From the NCBI RefSeq assembly GCF_030272615.1, contig NC_081409.1:646384468-646448467 (forward strand): a DNA stretch of 64,000 nt. Direction: 5' to 3'. Below the pieces are notes generated by a model. It did no database searches, had not been told where the DNA came from, and saw nothing but the letters and a program-made list of their open reading frames with translations. A program made the translations under genes and the position numbers. Origin of the DNA: Cryptomeria japonica. Its lineage: Eukaryota; Streptophyta; Pinopsida; Cupressales; Cupressaceae. Positions 7,822 to 21,218 of this stretch are shown here, piece after piece; the first letter of the stretch is position 1; each line of letters starts with the position of its first letter.

Positions 7822-10406
7822 TGTTAGACACAATGTACCACTAAGAGAGGGGTGAATAAGTTGTTCTCAAACTTTTTCCTTTAACTATCCTATGTGAGTA
7901 TACCGATTAACAAATCTAACTGAATGAAGACTTATCAGTTAGATGGGAGATTAAGACAAATGCACTCACACATAAAGGGGACATCACATAACACCAACAT
8001 ATATGAGGAAAACCCAAGATGGGAAAAACCTCAGTGAGAAATGATGCTAGAGTCTACGACTTCAATCCAGCCTTACAATGAATCATTTATTACAATGTTT
8101 AGGGCACCAACCTAAGGAGTACCAACCTCTGATTTAGGGCACCAACCCAAGGAGCACCAACTCCTAATTTAGGGCACTAGCCGGAGGAGCTACAACCCCT
8201 GCACCAAGCTGCAATTCAGTGATTACAAAAACATATTTTGATACAATAGTAATCTTCTTATTATTAAAAAACTTTGTAACTCTCAAGTATCTCACTCCAC
8301 CGGTTCTCCTCTCTACAAATCTTTGTCAATTCTCTGTTCACCTTTTCTCAGCACCAACCTTATCTCCTATTGCAACCCACTCTTTGTTGCACCTCACTCT
8401 CTAGTTCACCCTCACCAGTTCAACTTCTTCTCCTTCTCTGTCAGTTCCACTCTTTGTCGGTTCTGCACTCTGTCGGTTCTCTCTTCTCTTCTTCTACACT
8501 ACTTCTCTCCACCAGTACTACACTCTGTCGATTCTATGCATGCCTTCTCTACTGTCTTCTGCACTTATTCTCTATCAATTTTTTTTCTACCGCTACACTT
8601 GTCAGACCCATTGGCTGACTGCCGGTAGCCTCAATGATTTTGGTTGAACACTTCAATCCTATTCTTCCTCACACCCAGTTTCTTCTTCTTCTTCTTGACG
8701 AGCACTTGACTAATTTCACTCCTTTAGAAGCAATACTCTCTCATCCAATGACAACCTTCATCGATTTTGGCTTGCGTATTTATAAAATGGTTTTCCTGCC
8801 AAAAGCCAATTCAAATTTTGGGTGGTTAGGGTTTCCACATTGACCTCAAGGCAAACCAAATCCAATCAGATTTGATCGCCTTATTGAATGAATTAAATTG
8901 CATCAAATAATCCTGCCATTGTCTTGCCTTCTAGAACACGCCTTCTATTTTTAGCATCCTTCTCTTAACCTATCAATGGATTTCTTGGTTGATCACCCAA
9001 AATAATGTTGCAGTTTCCTTCACATTCCTTGATCTGCTCAACCAGCCTATGTTGGATCTTTGTTGTCTGTTTGACCTCGAGCTGCAAACCTCTGTTGTGA
9101 ATCTTGTGAATCACGTAGTCGACATAATTGTCGACTTGTCACCATCTACCTTGCCGCTTGGCACTTCACTGACTCAACATGTTGCCCTATGCATGCACGC
9201 CACATCACCTCCATGTGGCCCTTGTGTCAGGATCCACCTCTGCTAGGTCATCTGTGTGGGTATGGATGGGATCACCAACCAACTCCATTATCGGGTTCAT
9301 CAACCGGTTTACTAACCATGCAAGTTAAACCCTTAACCGGTCTATCATCAACCTTGCACTCTGCTTCTCTTTCAGTGGAACACTCAACCAGTTAGCACTT
9401 TTTCTAACCTTCCTTATGTACATCTTCATCAGATGGGAGCCTTTTGCATCTGCACTTTCTTAGCATTACCAGGGGACATACATATCGGTAAACACCTTGA
9501 TGACACCATGTCATCAACCTTCAACTATTTTCATCTGAGGCATCCACATATCGGTTGTACTCTCTATCTGCAGTTCCTCACCCTTGCCTTCTTCATCATC
9601 ATACCAGACATCATCTCAAACGTTTTGTCAAAGTGACAAACCCATCACACTTTATTTGTCCTGACAATTCATCATGCCTTCTCTATCGGTCCAGTGCATA
9701 TCCTAGATTTCATGCACTTGAGGCATCTTTGTGATTCACTAGTAGATCTAGTGTGAGCCTTCAAACACCTACCTTTAACTCTTTTGTCTTGTCTCACAGA
9801 ACTATGATGCACACTTTGCATAATAGGAAGTAAGCTCCACTTACCAGTGGTAGTGGATCCTTGTCATCTACATCCTGTAGTGCACTTATGTGGCTTCCCT
9901 GTTTGTGTAACATATCTTCAAACAAACACATGTGATCTGGTGTGGGGCACACTCACTGTCAGTCATCTCTTCACATGGTGACTGCATCTTTATCCGATGG
10001 GAGTCCTGATGTTTAGCATCCACACAACATACTGGTGACTTGTACATCCTTCTCCTCCAATGTTGATATTATTTAGATAACATTTTGCCTCTTCATTACA
10101 AACAACAACTCAACATCTTGCTCATCCTGCTTGTACACTGGTCATAAGCTTGTCGGTTGGCAACTACTCACTGTCAACACAACACTCACCACTTGACATC
10201 CTTTCCTTACCAGTGATAGACTGTACTAGTAACCTATCCATTTCATCCACACAAGTCAAACACTAACTTGTGTATCGATAATTCTAGTGGTCATTGTACT
10301 AAATGACATTCTCTCTGGTATGCAACAATGACAGTGCTACACATACATATCTTATACTGGTAGCCATCCTGTACCGGTTGACATCGATGACAACGCAATG
10401 CCAACA
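7822..10406 (-). repeat. E2 5' LTR, about 2.6 kb
   Basis: The LTR runs from TGTTGGCATTG to TGTCTAACA on the minus strand. It is unusually long for copia. On its R/U5 side it has GTGAATAAG next to a purine run (the shared LTR-end module), a conserved block with GATGGGAAAAACCTC, and three 35-bp tandem repeats at 8099-8203. Short open frames inside it (for example 8219-8628) are Ser/Leu-rich and follow pyrimidine-rich DNA; I do not regard them as genes. The right edge abuts a CATA/TA microsatellite. Confidence 0.8.
8099..8203. repeat. Three 35-bp tandem repeats in the E2 LTR
   Basis: Units start at 8099, 8134 and 8169, each with TTAGGGCAC and a following CC-rich half. A related array in reverse orientation occurs at about 60850-60960 in another LTR, where the units contain GGTGCTCCTT. 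The array lies upstream, in LTR sense, of the conserved U5-side blocks. Confidence 0.85.
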
Positions 10407-10414
10407 ATACATAC

Positions 10415-10507
<93 letters not shown>

Positions 10508-10520
10508 ACACACACACTCT
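10407..10520. repeat. CATA / TA / CA microsatellite
   Basis: A CATA run (to about 10427) passes into an uninterrupted TA run to about 10504 and then a short CA run. It starts exactly at the outer edge of the E2 5' LTR. Apparent reading frames here are repeat translations. Confidence 0.95.
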
Positions 10521-11233
10521 CACTCCATGTTTCTCCTTCCCTATCTCTATCTCTCGATCTCTCCCTAATCTATCTCTCCTACTCTCTCTATAACCCTTTC
10601 TCCACTCTCTATATATCACTTAAACTATAAATTTATCCCTCATCTCTCTGTTTCCCTCTCCCTCTCTCTCTCTCTCTCACCCATTTTATTTTTCTAAAGT
10701 TATAACTATCACTCTATCTCTCTTTTCTATCTCTATCTTACTATCACTCCTTTCTATATTTCTCTATTTCTCCTCTCCTATCTCTATTTTTCTCCTTCCC
10801 CCTATCCCTATATATCCATCTCCATCTCCCTATCACTCATACTTACACACTCTTTCTATTTCTCCCTCCCATCTATCTCTATCTATTTATCTTTCTCCCT
10901 CTCTCTTTGTAAATTATCTATGTCACATTTTCTCTCCCCCTCCATCTACATCTCATTATCTCCAAATATATATATATATCCATCTTTACTCTATCTCTCC
11001 ATTTCTCTATTTTTTTGTCTCTCCCTCCCTCTTACTCCTCTCCCGACCTCTTTTTTATCTATATCTTTCTCTCCACTCCCCATCTCTTTCTCAATCCTCC
11101 TCTATTTCTACATATCACTATCCTCTCTCTCTCTACAAAGTTTTTCCATATTTCCCTCTATCTCAATCTCATTACCTCTCCATCTCTCTTTATCACTACA
11201 TATCTCCCTCCCTCTACCTCTCTATATATCACT

Positions 11234-11320
<87 letters not shown>

Positions 11321-11395
11321 TCCCTCTTATTCATATCCATCTCCATCTCCATATTTATCTCTATCCCATATTTCTCTCTCTCCCCCCCTCTTTAT
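10521..11395. repeat. Pyrimidine-rich low-complexity block with a CT microsatellite
   Basis: Nearly 900 bp of TCTC, CTAT and CCCT words on the plus strand, with a pure CT run of about 80 bp at 11235-11317. Ser/Leu-rich open frames across it come from base composition. A similar block lies at 14998-15765. Confidence 0.9.
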
Positions 11396-11400
11396 AGGCC

Positions 11401-13454
11401 TTTTGGGATTCAAGAACACTGAGAAGTGGGGGTGAATCCACGTTCTACAGGAATGGAGAATTTTAACCTTATTAATACAACAACTTATCAACGGGTAAAC
11501 ATAAAAGCATATAACAACAAGCAACAATGTAATCACAAAGATGAACATGATAACACCATATATTTATACGTGGAAAACCTCAAAGAGGAAAAAACACGGT
11601 GGGATTGGAGACCCACAATATCTATCCACTGATTAGATGAATAAATATTACAATAAGGAGCCTGCATATGCAGGAAGACCAACAGCCTAGAGCACACTGT
11701 AGGAGTCTCGCTTACTACATAAAACATCGGACAACAATCTAGAATGAAGATTGAACTATAAGTATAGCATCTCCCATGCCTAAGTACAGTTCCAGTTAAG
11801 CTCAATACTAGAGGCCTAAAACCTCTTCCACAATCCTAGCTCAATCACCTATGATCAACCAAATCTTCCGTATGAATGATTATTACATTATTTGCTCGCA
11901 TACAATATCCCATATCATCCTCACATATAATCTACAATGAGATCTTACATCATATATATACCAACCCGAGACCTAAACAATTAGGTTGGCCACCTAAAAT
12001 ATAACACAATAAATTCATAACTTAAACCCATAATAAAATGATCAACTTGTTGGGATCCAAGAACACTGAGAGGGGGGGGGGGGGGGGGGTGAATCAGTAT
12101 TATGTTGGTAAGATAAGATTTTCCCCTTTTATGCCATACACATATAAACCAGTAAACAAATGAACATATAACTTGAAGAAAATAAACCATCCATGTGAAT
12201 GAACACTATAACATAGAATTTATACATGGAAAACCTCAAAGAGGAAAAACCACACTGGGATTTGTGACCCACAATATCAGTTCACTAGCCATATGAAAAG
12301 ATATTACATATAATTGGGGCCTGCGCATGTAGGAAGGCACACTACCTAGAGCACACTGCTCAGCACTAAAGAGTCTCACTAACTACAAGCTTCTACTGAA
12401 GTAAAACAATGAAAATGAACTCACAAAAATGCATCCGCTATGCCAAATAGAGTTTCGGTTCTAGCTCTTCTATGTACCAATTCATAAGCCCTGAACACTA
12501 CTATCAATATCACCTTCCCTCCAAGAATATCTTACAAAAAATTTATAGATCATTGCATGATATAACATTCCCATACAAATGATCTACATACATATACTTT
12601 GCATTACACAGTTCTGGTATACTCTCCTACATCACCCTTATCAAAATGACCTAGAAGACTGACCTATATACCCATTACAAATAATATGCCTTATGTCAGC
12701 ATATAATGCATTACAAAAGATATTAAATATCGGTTGTGACAATAATTACAAAATGATTTTCTAAATAAATCTTCCTTGATGTCGGTGTTGGTGTAACCCT
12801 GTATACTCCAATGCCGGTGTCTATTGGTAAATGCCTCCTAATGTCGGTATATGACTTCCATCTAATCTTGTTGCCATCAATGACAACAAAATGAATCTGA
12901 TGAGTGTCAATTAACAACACAACCAAGTCGGCTTAGGTCAAAAATAATGTAAAGAAATCCTTAATTCTCGCTGGTAACGCATCGGGAACATCCTCCAACA
13001 CGTTGCAGAAACCAGTCCATAATGTAGATAGAACATGACCCAATTTAGTTCGACACACACTAAAGCAATGATCCCAATCATCCAAGTCTCGAACACGATC
13101 ACCATCAGCATCCTAAATCTCTACTAGAAGCTTCAACAAATCTCTATCGGTGAAACCCTCACCGGATCAACAAACCAAGTTTACCAACATACAGGATAGC
13201 ATTCGATCACCAAATCAATACCAACTGAATGTGATACACATCAGGAAAACATGAATGACCAATCCAAACAAATTCCTTAGACCAAGGCATACTAGAGTAT
13301 ACCGGATCAATATAATCTAATCCAACCAGAAACCAATCATCCTACCAGGACCAACAAGATATCGGTAAACAACCAAAGTAGCTAGTGTAGTCAATGTTGC
13401 CATCAATGACCAACATCAATGCAACACATAATCAATTCCTCCAAATTGACAACA
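11401..13454 (-). repeat. Solo LTR a (copia, E8/E9 family) with AGGCC target duplications
   Basis: The sequence matches the LTRs at 46464-47652 and 58527-59728 (GGGATTCAAGAACACTGAG at one end, TAATCAATTCCTCC at the other). It is flanked by a perfect 5-bp duplication, AGGCC at 11396-11400 and 13455-13459. No primer site or polypurine tract adjoins it, so it is a solo LTR left by LTR-LTR recombination. Its first bases read TTTTGGG instead of TGTTGGG. It is split by solo LTR b; without that it is about 1.18 kb, the same length as its relatives. Confidence 0.9.
12048..12919 (-). repeat. Solo LTR b nested in LTR a
   Basis: This 872-bp LTR has TGTTGGG at one end and AACAACA at the other. It interrupts LTR a at a point where the relatives read without a break. 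Its flanks are CAACT (12043-12047) and CAACC (12920-12924), a target duplication with one change. It contains the conserved accessory block near 12220-12275 and a run of 18 G at 12072-12089 in the LTR-end module. Confidence 0.88.
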
Positions 13455-13459
13455 AGGCC

Positions 13460-14997
13460 TATCTCTCCTTCAATCTCTCTCTCCCTTCTTATTGTAGAAA
13501 CAACATGATCTTGTTCCTAATTATCTTGATTATCTTCCTAATTTAGTAGTTTTTATTCTATCATATTTGGATCATAGATCCAAACCTTAGTTGCACACAA
13601 CATTGTTTGCTAAATTGCCTACCAATTGACCTCATGTATACCTCATAATTGTATGCAAAAAGAGACCAATTTGCTCATAATTGATCTTCCAAACCTCTCT
13701 GGTGTACCCATTGCACACTAAGGTGCAATTGCTAGTTTTAAAAACTCTGTGGGCTCTTACCATCCAAGTTGCACGCTAGATATTTAATGTTTGTGAAAAC
13801 CAATGACAGTTATTGCTGGTCCTTAAACGGATGTGAGTTTAAATTAATTAATATTGATCGTATTTTTAAGTTTCATTATGTCACCCACTATTATCTGTGC
13901 AAAAGAAATTTAATACAAATTAGCAATGTGTAGAAAATTTATAGTAAAATTTTGCATTCACAGAAAACCAAAACAAATTAAAAATGCATTCTTCCTTTTT
14001 TTATTATTAAAAGCTAAAAATTTTATACATTATTTTTATAAACATTGTATTTTAAGTTTTCAAATTAATTAATTTTTTAATTTTTTATCTTTTTTTATTG
14101 GTTTTCTAAAACATTTATTATTAAAATAATAAATACAATATATAATATAGTTAATTATAAATTTAGAATTCTTGATAATAAGATATATATTTAATTTGTT
14201 TAATTTTATTACTTTTTTATTTTATTTATTATTATATAATATAAATAAGTGAAAGTAAGATATACATTATATGCAAATTTTAATAATATTATTATTTAAT
14301 TTTTTAGAATATATCACATTTTATTTTAACAGTTTGAATTACTTTATTGAATTTTAATAATTTCAATTATCACTAACAAGAAATCATTCAAATTAATTGT
14401 TTCCTCATTCAATTCATTTATTGAATTCATGACATAATGCTTTGGGCATCTTAAGAAAAATACAAAACAAATAAAATACAAGTTCAACATAAAATAATTC
14501 AATAACATATTTATAGACATGATTATTGTTATTTAATGTATTTATTTTAATGGTAATAATTAAAGTGATTGGTTCATTTAAAACACATGAATCTTATGGA
14601 AATTGTTAATAGGGAGAATCTCATGGTTTTAGGTTTTCCACCTTCTAACTTTTTATCCATTGACAAAGCTTCTAAGATATATAGTAACATTATAACTGAA
14701 TCAACATATTATATAAATTTTGTAATAAATTTCTAATTTCAGTTGAATTAAATAAATAAAAATTATAACCATTTAAAATTAATTGTAATAGATTTATACT
14801 AATTGCTAATCTTAAACTAATATTCATTAACAACAATATTTATTTATAATCTAGTAGACTCATTTTCAACAATTAAAAATAAAGTTTCTCAACCGAAAGA
14901 ATATTTAATTAAAATTTGGTCATATTCATTTTTAAATATTAAAAAGGAATTTTAATTCAATTTCAATACGTTAAATTAAAATTTGACAACACTAACT
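13460..14997. other. AT-rich stretch with nothing recognised
   Basis: After a short pyrimidine run the region is AT-rich with no open frame of note, no LTR edge and no motif I can assign. It lies between two CT-rich blocks. It may be old, decayed repeat DNA. Confidence 0.5.
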
Positions 14998-15765
<768 letters not shown>

Positions 15766-17699
15766 ACTGACTAAACTAATGGCAGGAACATGATGCCTTA
15801 CGTCCCTTGTTTGGTAAAAATGATTATAATATTTTGGGTAAGCATGATGATTATATTTTTATTATAGAAATAAAAATTATCTTTTATAAATATTATTTGA
15901 GTAAGATAGTATCAATCAGATGGTTGGCGTCTTAGTCAAAATTAATAGTAGGAGATCCTGCAGAAAAGAATCTAAAGATAATTTAAGGGTGTTTGTCTCA
16001 GTCCTATAGATTGTTTAGTCTCCTAGATGTCATTAAAATTCTTCATTTCATATTGGGTAATAATGATGGTTATATTTTTATAATATATTTATATATTAGA
16101 AAAATTAAACTTATTTCTTACAAATATTTTTGGATATGAATGATGATTATATTCTATATTATTTTTATATATTGTAGATATTAAATTTATCTTTTTACAA
16201 ATATTATTGGGTAGAAATGATTGTTATATATATATATTGTAGAGATAATTTAATATCAATTAATATATTATATTTTTTCTCAATTCATATTTGTATATAT
16301 GTATATGTATATATATATATTAATTCTTAAATACATCATTTTTGAGATCCCTTTTTAATTTTTTTTTTTCTATATGACATTCCATACCTTGTACCTCGTG
16401 CATCCTCTCCTCTCCGCTTTGCCCTTTCCTCTCTCTTTTTAAGTCAATCTTGGCCTACAATTAACCGATTTTCACTCAAAGAGTGTGATCCAAAACATTG
16501 ATGCTAAAAACATCACACACAACCAATTCTAGAAACATCAAATAATAAATTAATAGAATTTTTTATGTTTTAGATAAATCAGTTGTGGAAAACTTATTTA
16601 AGTGGACTAGTGGAATACAAATATAGATATGCATTGAATTAAAATTAAGAGAGGTTAAAGCTTATTTTGATATCAATGTGATATGAAAACCTTATTCATG
16701 TAATATTATGGAAAAGAACTCCACACTTAGTACTAAAATTGAAATCAAAATTAGGGAAATGAGATGCTTAATATATGGGTATTCAAGACAAAAGTGTTTC
16801 AACAATCATGTATGAGTGGTGTATTTTTTTCCTCAGTAAAAATGGGGCTTTGGTACCTACAAATAGTACTCTTCTAATATATAACTTAATAAGGAAAACA
16901 AGGTGGTCCTAAGAAGCATCATTGAAAGTCTTTTGTGTAAATTAAAGTTTTAAAAAACTAAGCTAGCTCCTTGGATTGAGGCTCTCAGAACATTATAATA
17001 CACCCTTCTCTATATGAAAATGCTAGATTACCTACATCAATTGAGTTTCTCTCCTTAAAATTCCTTTATCAAGTGAAGCAATGAGAGTGTGATATAATTT
17101 TTAAAATGATAAATCGTTCAAACTCAAAGAGTGATAGGAATAGAGTAAAATTACAATGCAAAAGAAAAAATGAGGGAATTGTATTAAAAGATCTATAACT
17201 ACTCATCAAATAAATAAGTTTAACTATGAAAGTGTAAAAGAAAAAGGAATAGAAAAATACACGGAGAAGGTAATGAGTTTACCAATGATGTTGACAAAAA
17301 TAACCAAACAGGTTATAAAGGAATTGAGAGTGATAACTAGTAAAAAGATAAATTATGTGATGTAGTATGGTGAGAGGGTACATTTAAGAATTATCCAACC
17401 ATGTAGCTAATTATGTAAACACAAAATAATACTTATTGAAATAGTAAAATAATAAGTGTTTTATTCAAAGTCACAAGCCTCAAGCATTTGATTACAATCA
17501 AGAAATTATAAAACTGAAAATACATTACAATATAAGGGCATGACATGTTGTCTTCTACTTTTTCATTAACTTTTAAAGATCTTCTAAGTTATTTATAAAC
17601 CAAATTCTTATTGTACAAGAAATCTTATTCAATCACAAGGTAGAATAAATATTAATGCCTCATGAAATGTGGAGTCATCATTCCAAATGTGTAATGAGA
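15766..17699. other. AT-rich stretch with nothing recognised
   Basis: I see no convincing reading frame, LTR boundary or RNA gene. Short A/T runs and a TATATG-type repeat near 16290-16320 are present. Confidence 0.5.
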
Positions 17700-18333
17700 C
17701 TTATGGAATGAATGTTGTGATGAGGATCTTGATGCAATTAATAGTATAAGTGTTGCAGACTTGTTGATCTATTGAGAGTTTGCTGGATGACATTTGATAA
17801 TATGTGTTGTCACATAGTAGTATCGGTATTCCAGATGGAAGTATGTTGGAAGATACTTTGGTGATTTGGTCATTGCTGCAAAAGTGAATTTGAAGGTTTA
17901 TCAATAGACAACATATCGGTTTGAAGTTCATGGTATGTGTAATTTCTCATGACATATCTTATGATCATAATGGATACATTTTTTGTTAGAGTTAACATGT
18001 TTGGGAGTTTCCTTGATTCTTTCATGATTGAGGGCTTGAAGAAAATGACTAAACTGTTGAATCTACGAAGTCAGTAATACGCTCTACATTTCACTTCATT
18101 GCATCATCTTGTTATGCAGATCTAGAGTTTAGTTTGATGATGGATGTTATGCATGCTATCGAGTTTTCAACTAATCTTATTTTCTATAGAAAAAGTTATT
18201 TATGTTTGATATTTTAGTACCAATTTGACATAGGAAAATTTTTAGGTCATACAAAAGAATGCTCTACATTCTCCCACACTAACATATATGATTATGCAGA
18301 TTTGAGGACATGATGAAAATAGGGTCTCGAACC
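17700..18333 (+). repeat. E10 LTR, left part (tentative)
   Basis: E3 is inserted here, so this stretch and 27700-28740 should once have been continuous. The right part ends as a copia 5' LTR with a primer site, which makes this stretch its probable U3 side. A TGTTGCAG near 17753 could be the start. I have no second LTR copy to confirm it. Confidence 0.35.
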
Positions 18334-18334
18334 T

Positions 18335-21156
18335 TTTTGGCTTGATGATGATGATAGAGTTGTAATAGGTTGATTGATGACTTGAATTATGTTATAATTG
18401 ATGGAAACCATGTTTTATCAGTCATCTAAGTCATTTAGTCCAACCGATAAAGCCTAACCAGTAGAGAAAGCAGTTATACTGTGAATCGGCAAACAAGACA
18501 ACAAATCGGTAAACAGGAAGAGTGCTATGTTCAAGAGACTGGTACAGAAAATTAGTGAAGAGTTAAGTGTTAAGGTTTGGAATGTATGTTCATGATAGTG
18601 GTAGGTGTCTATGACTAGAACTGTAGATTGGATGGAATGAGTGAATCATGATGTATTGAGCGATCAATCAGAAAGAACAGTTAATCGGTTGAGCAAAGTT
18701 ACTTAGATCGGTAAACCGATAGACTTAATGTTTTATTTTTTAGTTATGATGTTTGTGGCCAACATGAGTAAAGCATAATGTGTAGGATTGTCTAGATACA
18801 TTACACCTAGGAAATTGTTCCAAGGATATTTGTTGACTTAGAAGATTTGTTTATAAAAAGGTGAATATTGTGTGATGATGCACGAGATGAAGGATCTACA
18901 ATGAGAATTTGATTGTGCGGTGTGTGGTGAAGCTCTGTATTAATATTTAGTTGGCACTAGAAGCAGAACTTAAGCGGATCTATCAGTCATAGAGGTGCTA
19001 TATGCAGATCATTTACCTATTGTTCCCTAGCAAATGCAGTAGTATTAAAATCCCTTAACTAGGTAGGTCCTAACAAGCCTGATCTTGTAAATCCCTTCAC
19101 TGGGTGACTCATTAATTTGGGTTTAAACCCTTTAGCAAGGTTACTCCTAACAGGGCTGAGGTTGAAATCCCTTCACCGAGTAACTCCTAATAGGATCTTG
19201 ATGCAGAGAGATCAACTCTGGAACTCTCCCTAAGGATTAAATCAACTCAAGGAGACACATCAAAGAATCCTCTACATGCTAGGTGATTCAAAACCAAACT
19301 CAACTCAACACACCCAACCAAGGATAACATCAAAATGGTTTGTTCCAACACCTCTATTGGTCTTAACACATCCCAAACACCATAAGACAAGGTTCTACAC
19401 ATGCCCAAACTCAGACTCAAACTCATAAACCAAACTTGCTCTTCTAGGCTCTATTCCTTGTAGCCTCCAAATCGGGTATTTTCAACTTTTCTCCAAATCA
19501 TCCCAAAACACTTGAAAAAAAAATTACATATTTAGATAAACTTTACCAGACCCTAAAACATATCCCAAAACTAGATATTACTCCTTTGGACCACCTGTAC
19601 GGATCAGCCTGCTGTTAGGCATGAATTTAGGCCTATTAGGCCACTTTTACAAAGCAAATACCTCAAGATCTTCACTCCTCAATCCCAAACCCAAAAAAAG
19701 TCTTAGGAAATGATGCCAAACCAAGTATTTTCCAGGTTTTAGAGGCTTCCACACTCATTTACCCTTCCAAACACTAAATCCTCATTTTAGAGCCTATAAA
19801 CTAAGGTTTTTCTCAAACTCAACTCTTCAATCACTTCCAAACCCAAAAAAAGGTTGTCTCACATTTAATTCAACATATCTACACACTTCCCATCATAAAA
19901 AGTGGCCCTCCTTAAGGTAGATCTCTCAAACCTTCACCATGGCACCATTCATGCACCTTGTCAACTTGTGTCTCAAAACCCCTAAGGTATCCTCCTTATG
20001 CATTCATGATCTCTCCTGCATTATCAGAGTTATAAACACATATAATACAATTCCTTGACCCATTCCACAAGAAACAGCAACCACATAAAGTGGAATGGGT
20101 CACATTTGCATTGTGACTCACAAAACTTCCTTAAAACAAACACCTACAGCAGATTTTAGGACAGCAAATAGAAGTTGATCAAATCTGAACGTAAAACCTT
20201 CAATAATAGTATAAAATGATATTAAAAACACTCCTCTACATTTACAAATCAATTTCCAATTAAAAATGAAGCAAATAAGAAGAGTTCAGACCATTAGAGT
20301 GCAGATTTTAACCAAAAAGTTCAGAAAAACTGTGATCTTTCATTAATAACCCATTGCCTTTACATTCCAATCTGTATTTTCAACCACCACCCCCTTTTGT
20401 GGAGTATTACAATCATTTATAAATCATTTACCTCTATGGGAACCAACAACCAACTCATAACTACCTCCTTAACCACTCATTAGGCATTTTTACATCTATT
20501 TTGTTGTCAAGTTGACATTGTTTAATCTTTTTGCACCTTGACTCTTATCTAGAAACTTAATTAGCCTAATTACATAAAATTGGTCTTATGAGACCTTATG
20601 GAACCCAAAATTCTCATTAAAATCCTATTCTACCCTTGAACCCCTTACATTGCTCATTTTTGACATTATTTTCCCCATATGCCAATATTGACAATTTATT
20701 ACAAAATGACTCGATACATGAACAATATGACTTCAAATGGCATTATTAGCCATGATTACAATATAAAATGGTCAAATTTACCTTACATCTCAAATATCTC
20801 ATAAATCTTCATTATGGCCTCATGGTGGCCAATATTGTCTTGGGTGCTCCTGCACCAGATCTGCTCTTAACAAGGCATTATTGTAAAGCTCCTAACCAGG
20901 CTAGGCCTTTAACAGGGTGCATTTTGAAAGAGTGCATATTTTTGTGGGTGCTAATTCCCACTGTGGTTTTTCCCATTTGGGTTTCCACGTGAAAAAAATT
21001 GTGTTATGTGGTGCATGTTTTATTGGTTGTTTGCATATATGATTATCTTTCTTGCATGCTCATTCATTTTGAAGTTGATTAAAATGGTGATCATATTTAT
21101 ACTATTTTTGCTTGTACTAATTCACCCCACCCTCTCAGTGCCTAATAAGTTTATCA
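18335..21156 (+). repeat. E3 5' LTR (contains a solo LTR)
   Basis: It matches the 3' LTR at 26516-27694 from GGCTTGATGATGATGA to TAAGTTTATCA. It is 1.66 kb longer because of the insertion at 19199-20857. The first base pair of the expected TGTTGG start has changed to TTTTGG. On the right are the CCTAACAGGG-type repeat array, the conserved block at 20941-20994 and the CACCCCACCCTCTCAGTG module. Confidence 0.9.
19199..20857 (+). repeat. Solo LTR c in the E3 5' LTR, with GATCT target duplications
   Basis: A 1659-bp insertion absent from the E3 3' LTR. It starts TGATGCAG and ends CTGCACCA, which are imperfect inverted repeats of each other. It is flanked by a perfect 5-bp duplication, GATCT at 19194-19198 and 20858-20862. 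No coding sequence or primer site is present, so a solo LTR fits best. Its family is unknown and the orientation is arbitrary. Confidence 0.88.
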
Positions 21157-21158
21157 AT

Positions 21159-21170
21159 TGGTATCAGAGC
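21159..21170 (+). promoter_or_regulatory. E3 primer-binding site (tRNA-iMet)
   Basis: TGGTATCAGAGC lies two bases after the LTR end TTTATCA. It matches the standard copia primer site exactly. Confidence 0.93.
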
Positions 21171-21218
21171 CTAATTCCCTTAAGGCTTAATCACTTGGGA
21201 AGGATCCTGAAGGCTATC

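Larger units (their letters stand above)
4283..10406 (-). mobile_element. E2: gag-only copia-type element (TR-GAG-like)
   Basis: On the minus strand the element has a 5' LTR (7822-10406), a tRNA-iMet primer site (7807-7819), a degraded gag (5889-7749), about 1.4 kb without pol motifs, a polypurine tract next to 4450 and a truncated 3' LTR (4283-4450). I see no protease, integrase, reverse transcriptase or RNase H motif. Elements with LTRs and gag but no pol are known in plants as TR-GAGs and are thought to use enzymes from relatives. The two LTR copies differ at about 18 of 168 compared positions by hand count, so the insertion is old. E1 cut off the rest of the 3' LTR. Confidence 0.75.

Noticed and set aside
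8099-8203. CRISPR-like array
   Set aside because: The 35-bp units are directly adjacent without spacers and lie in an LTR of a plant element.
8219-9636. Several plus-strand frames in 8219-9636 as possible genes
   Set aside because: They lie inside the E2 5' LTR, have no conserved motif and follow pyrimidine-rich sequence.
10920-11435. Long Ser/Leu-rich open frames in the CT-rich block
   Set aside because: They are translations of CT repeats, open in several frames at once, with no protein-like composition.
12723-12926. Small minus-strand frame in LTR b as a gene
   Set aside because: It is contained in a solo LTR and spans its edge.
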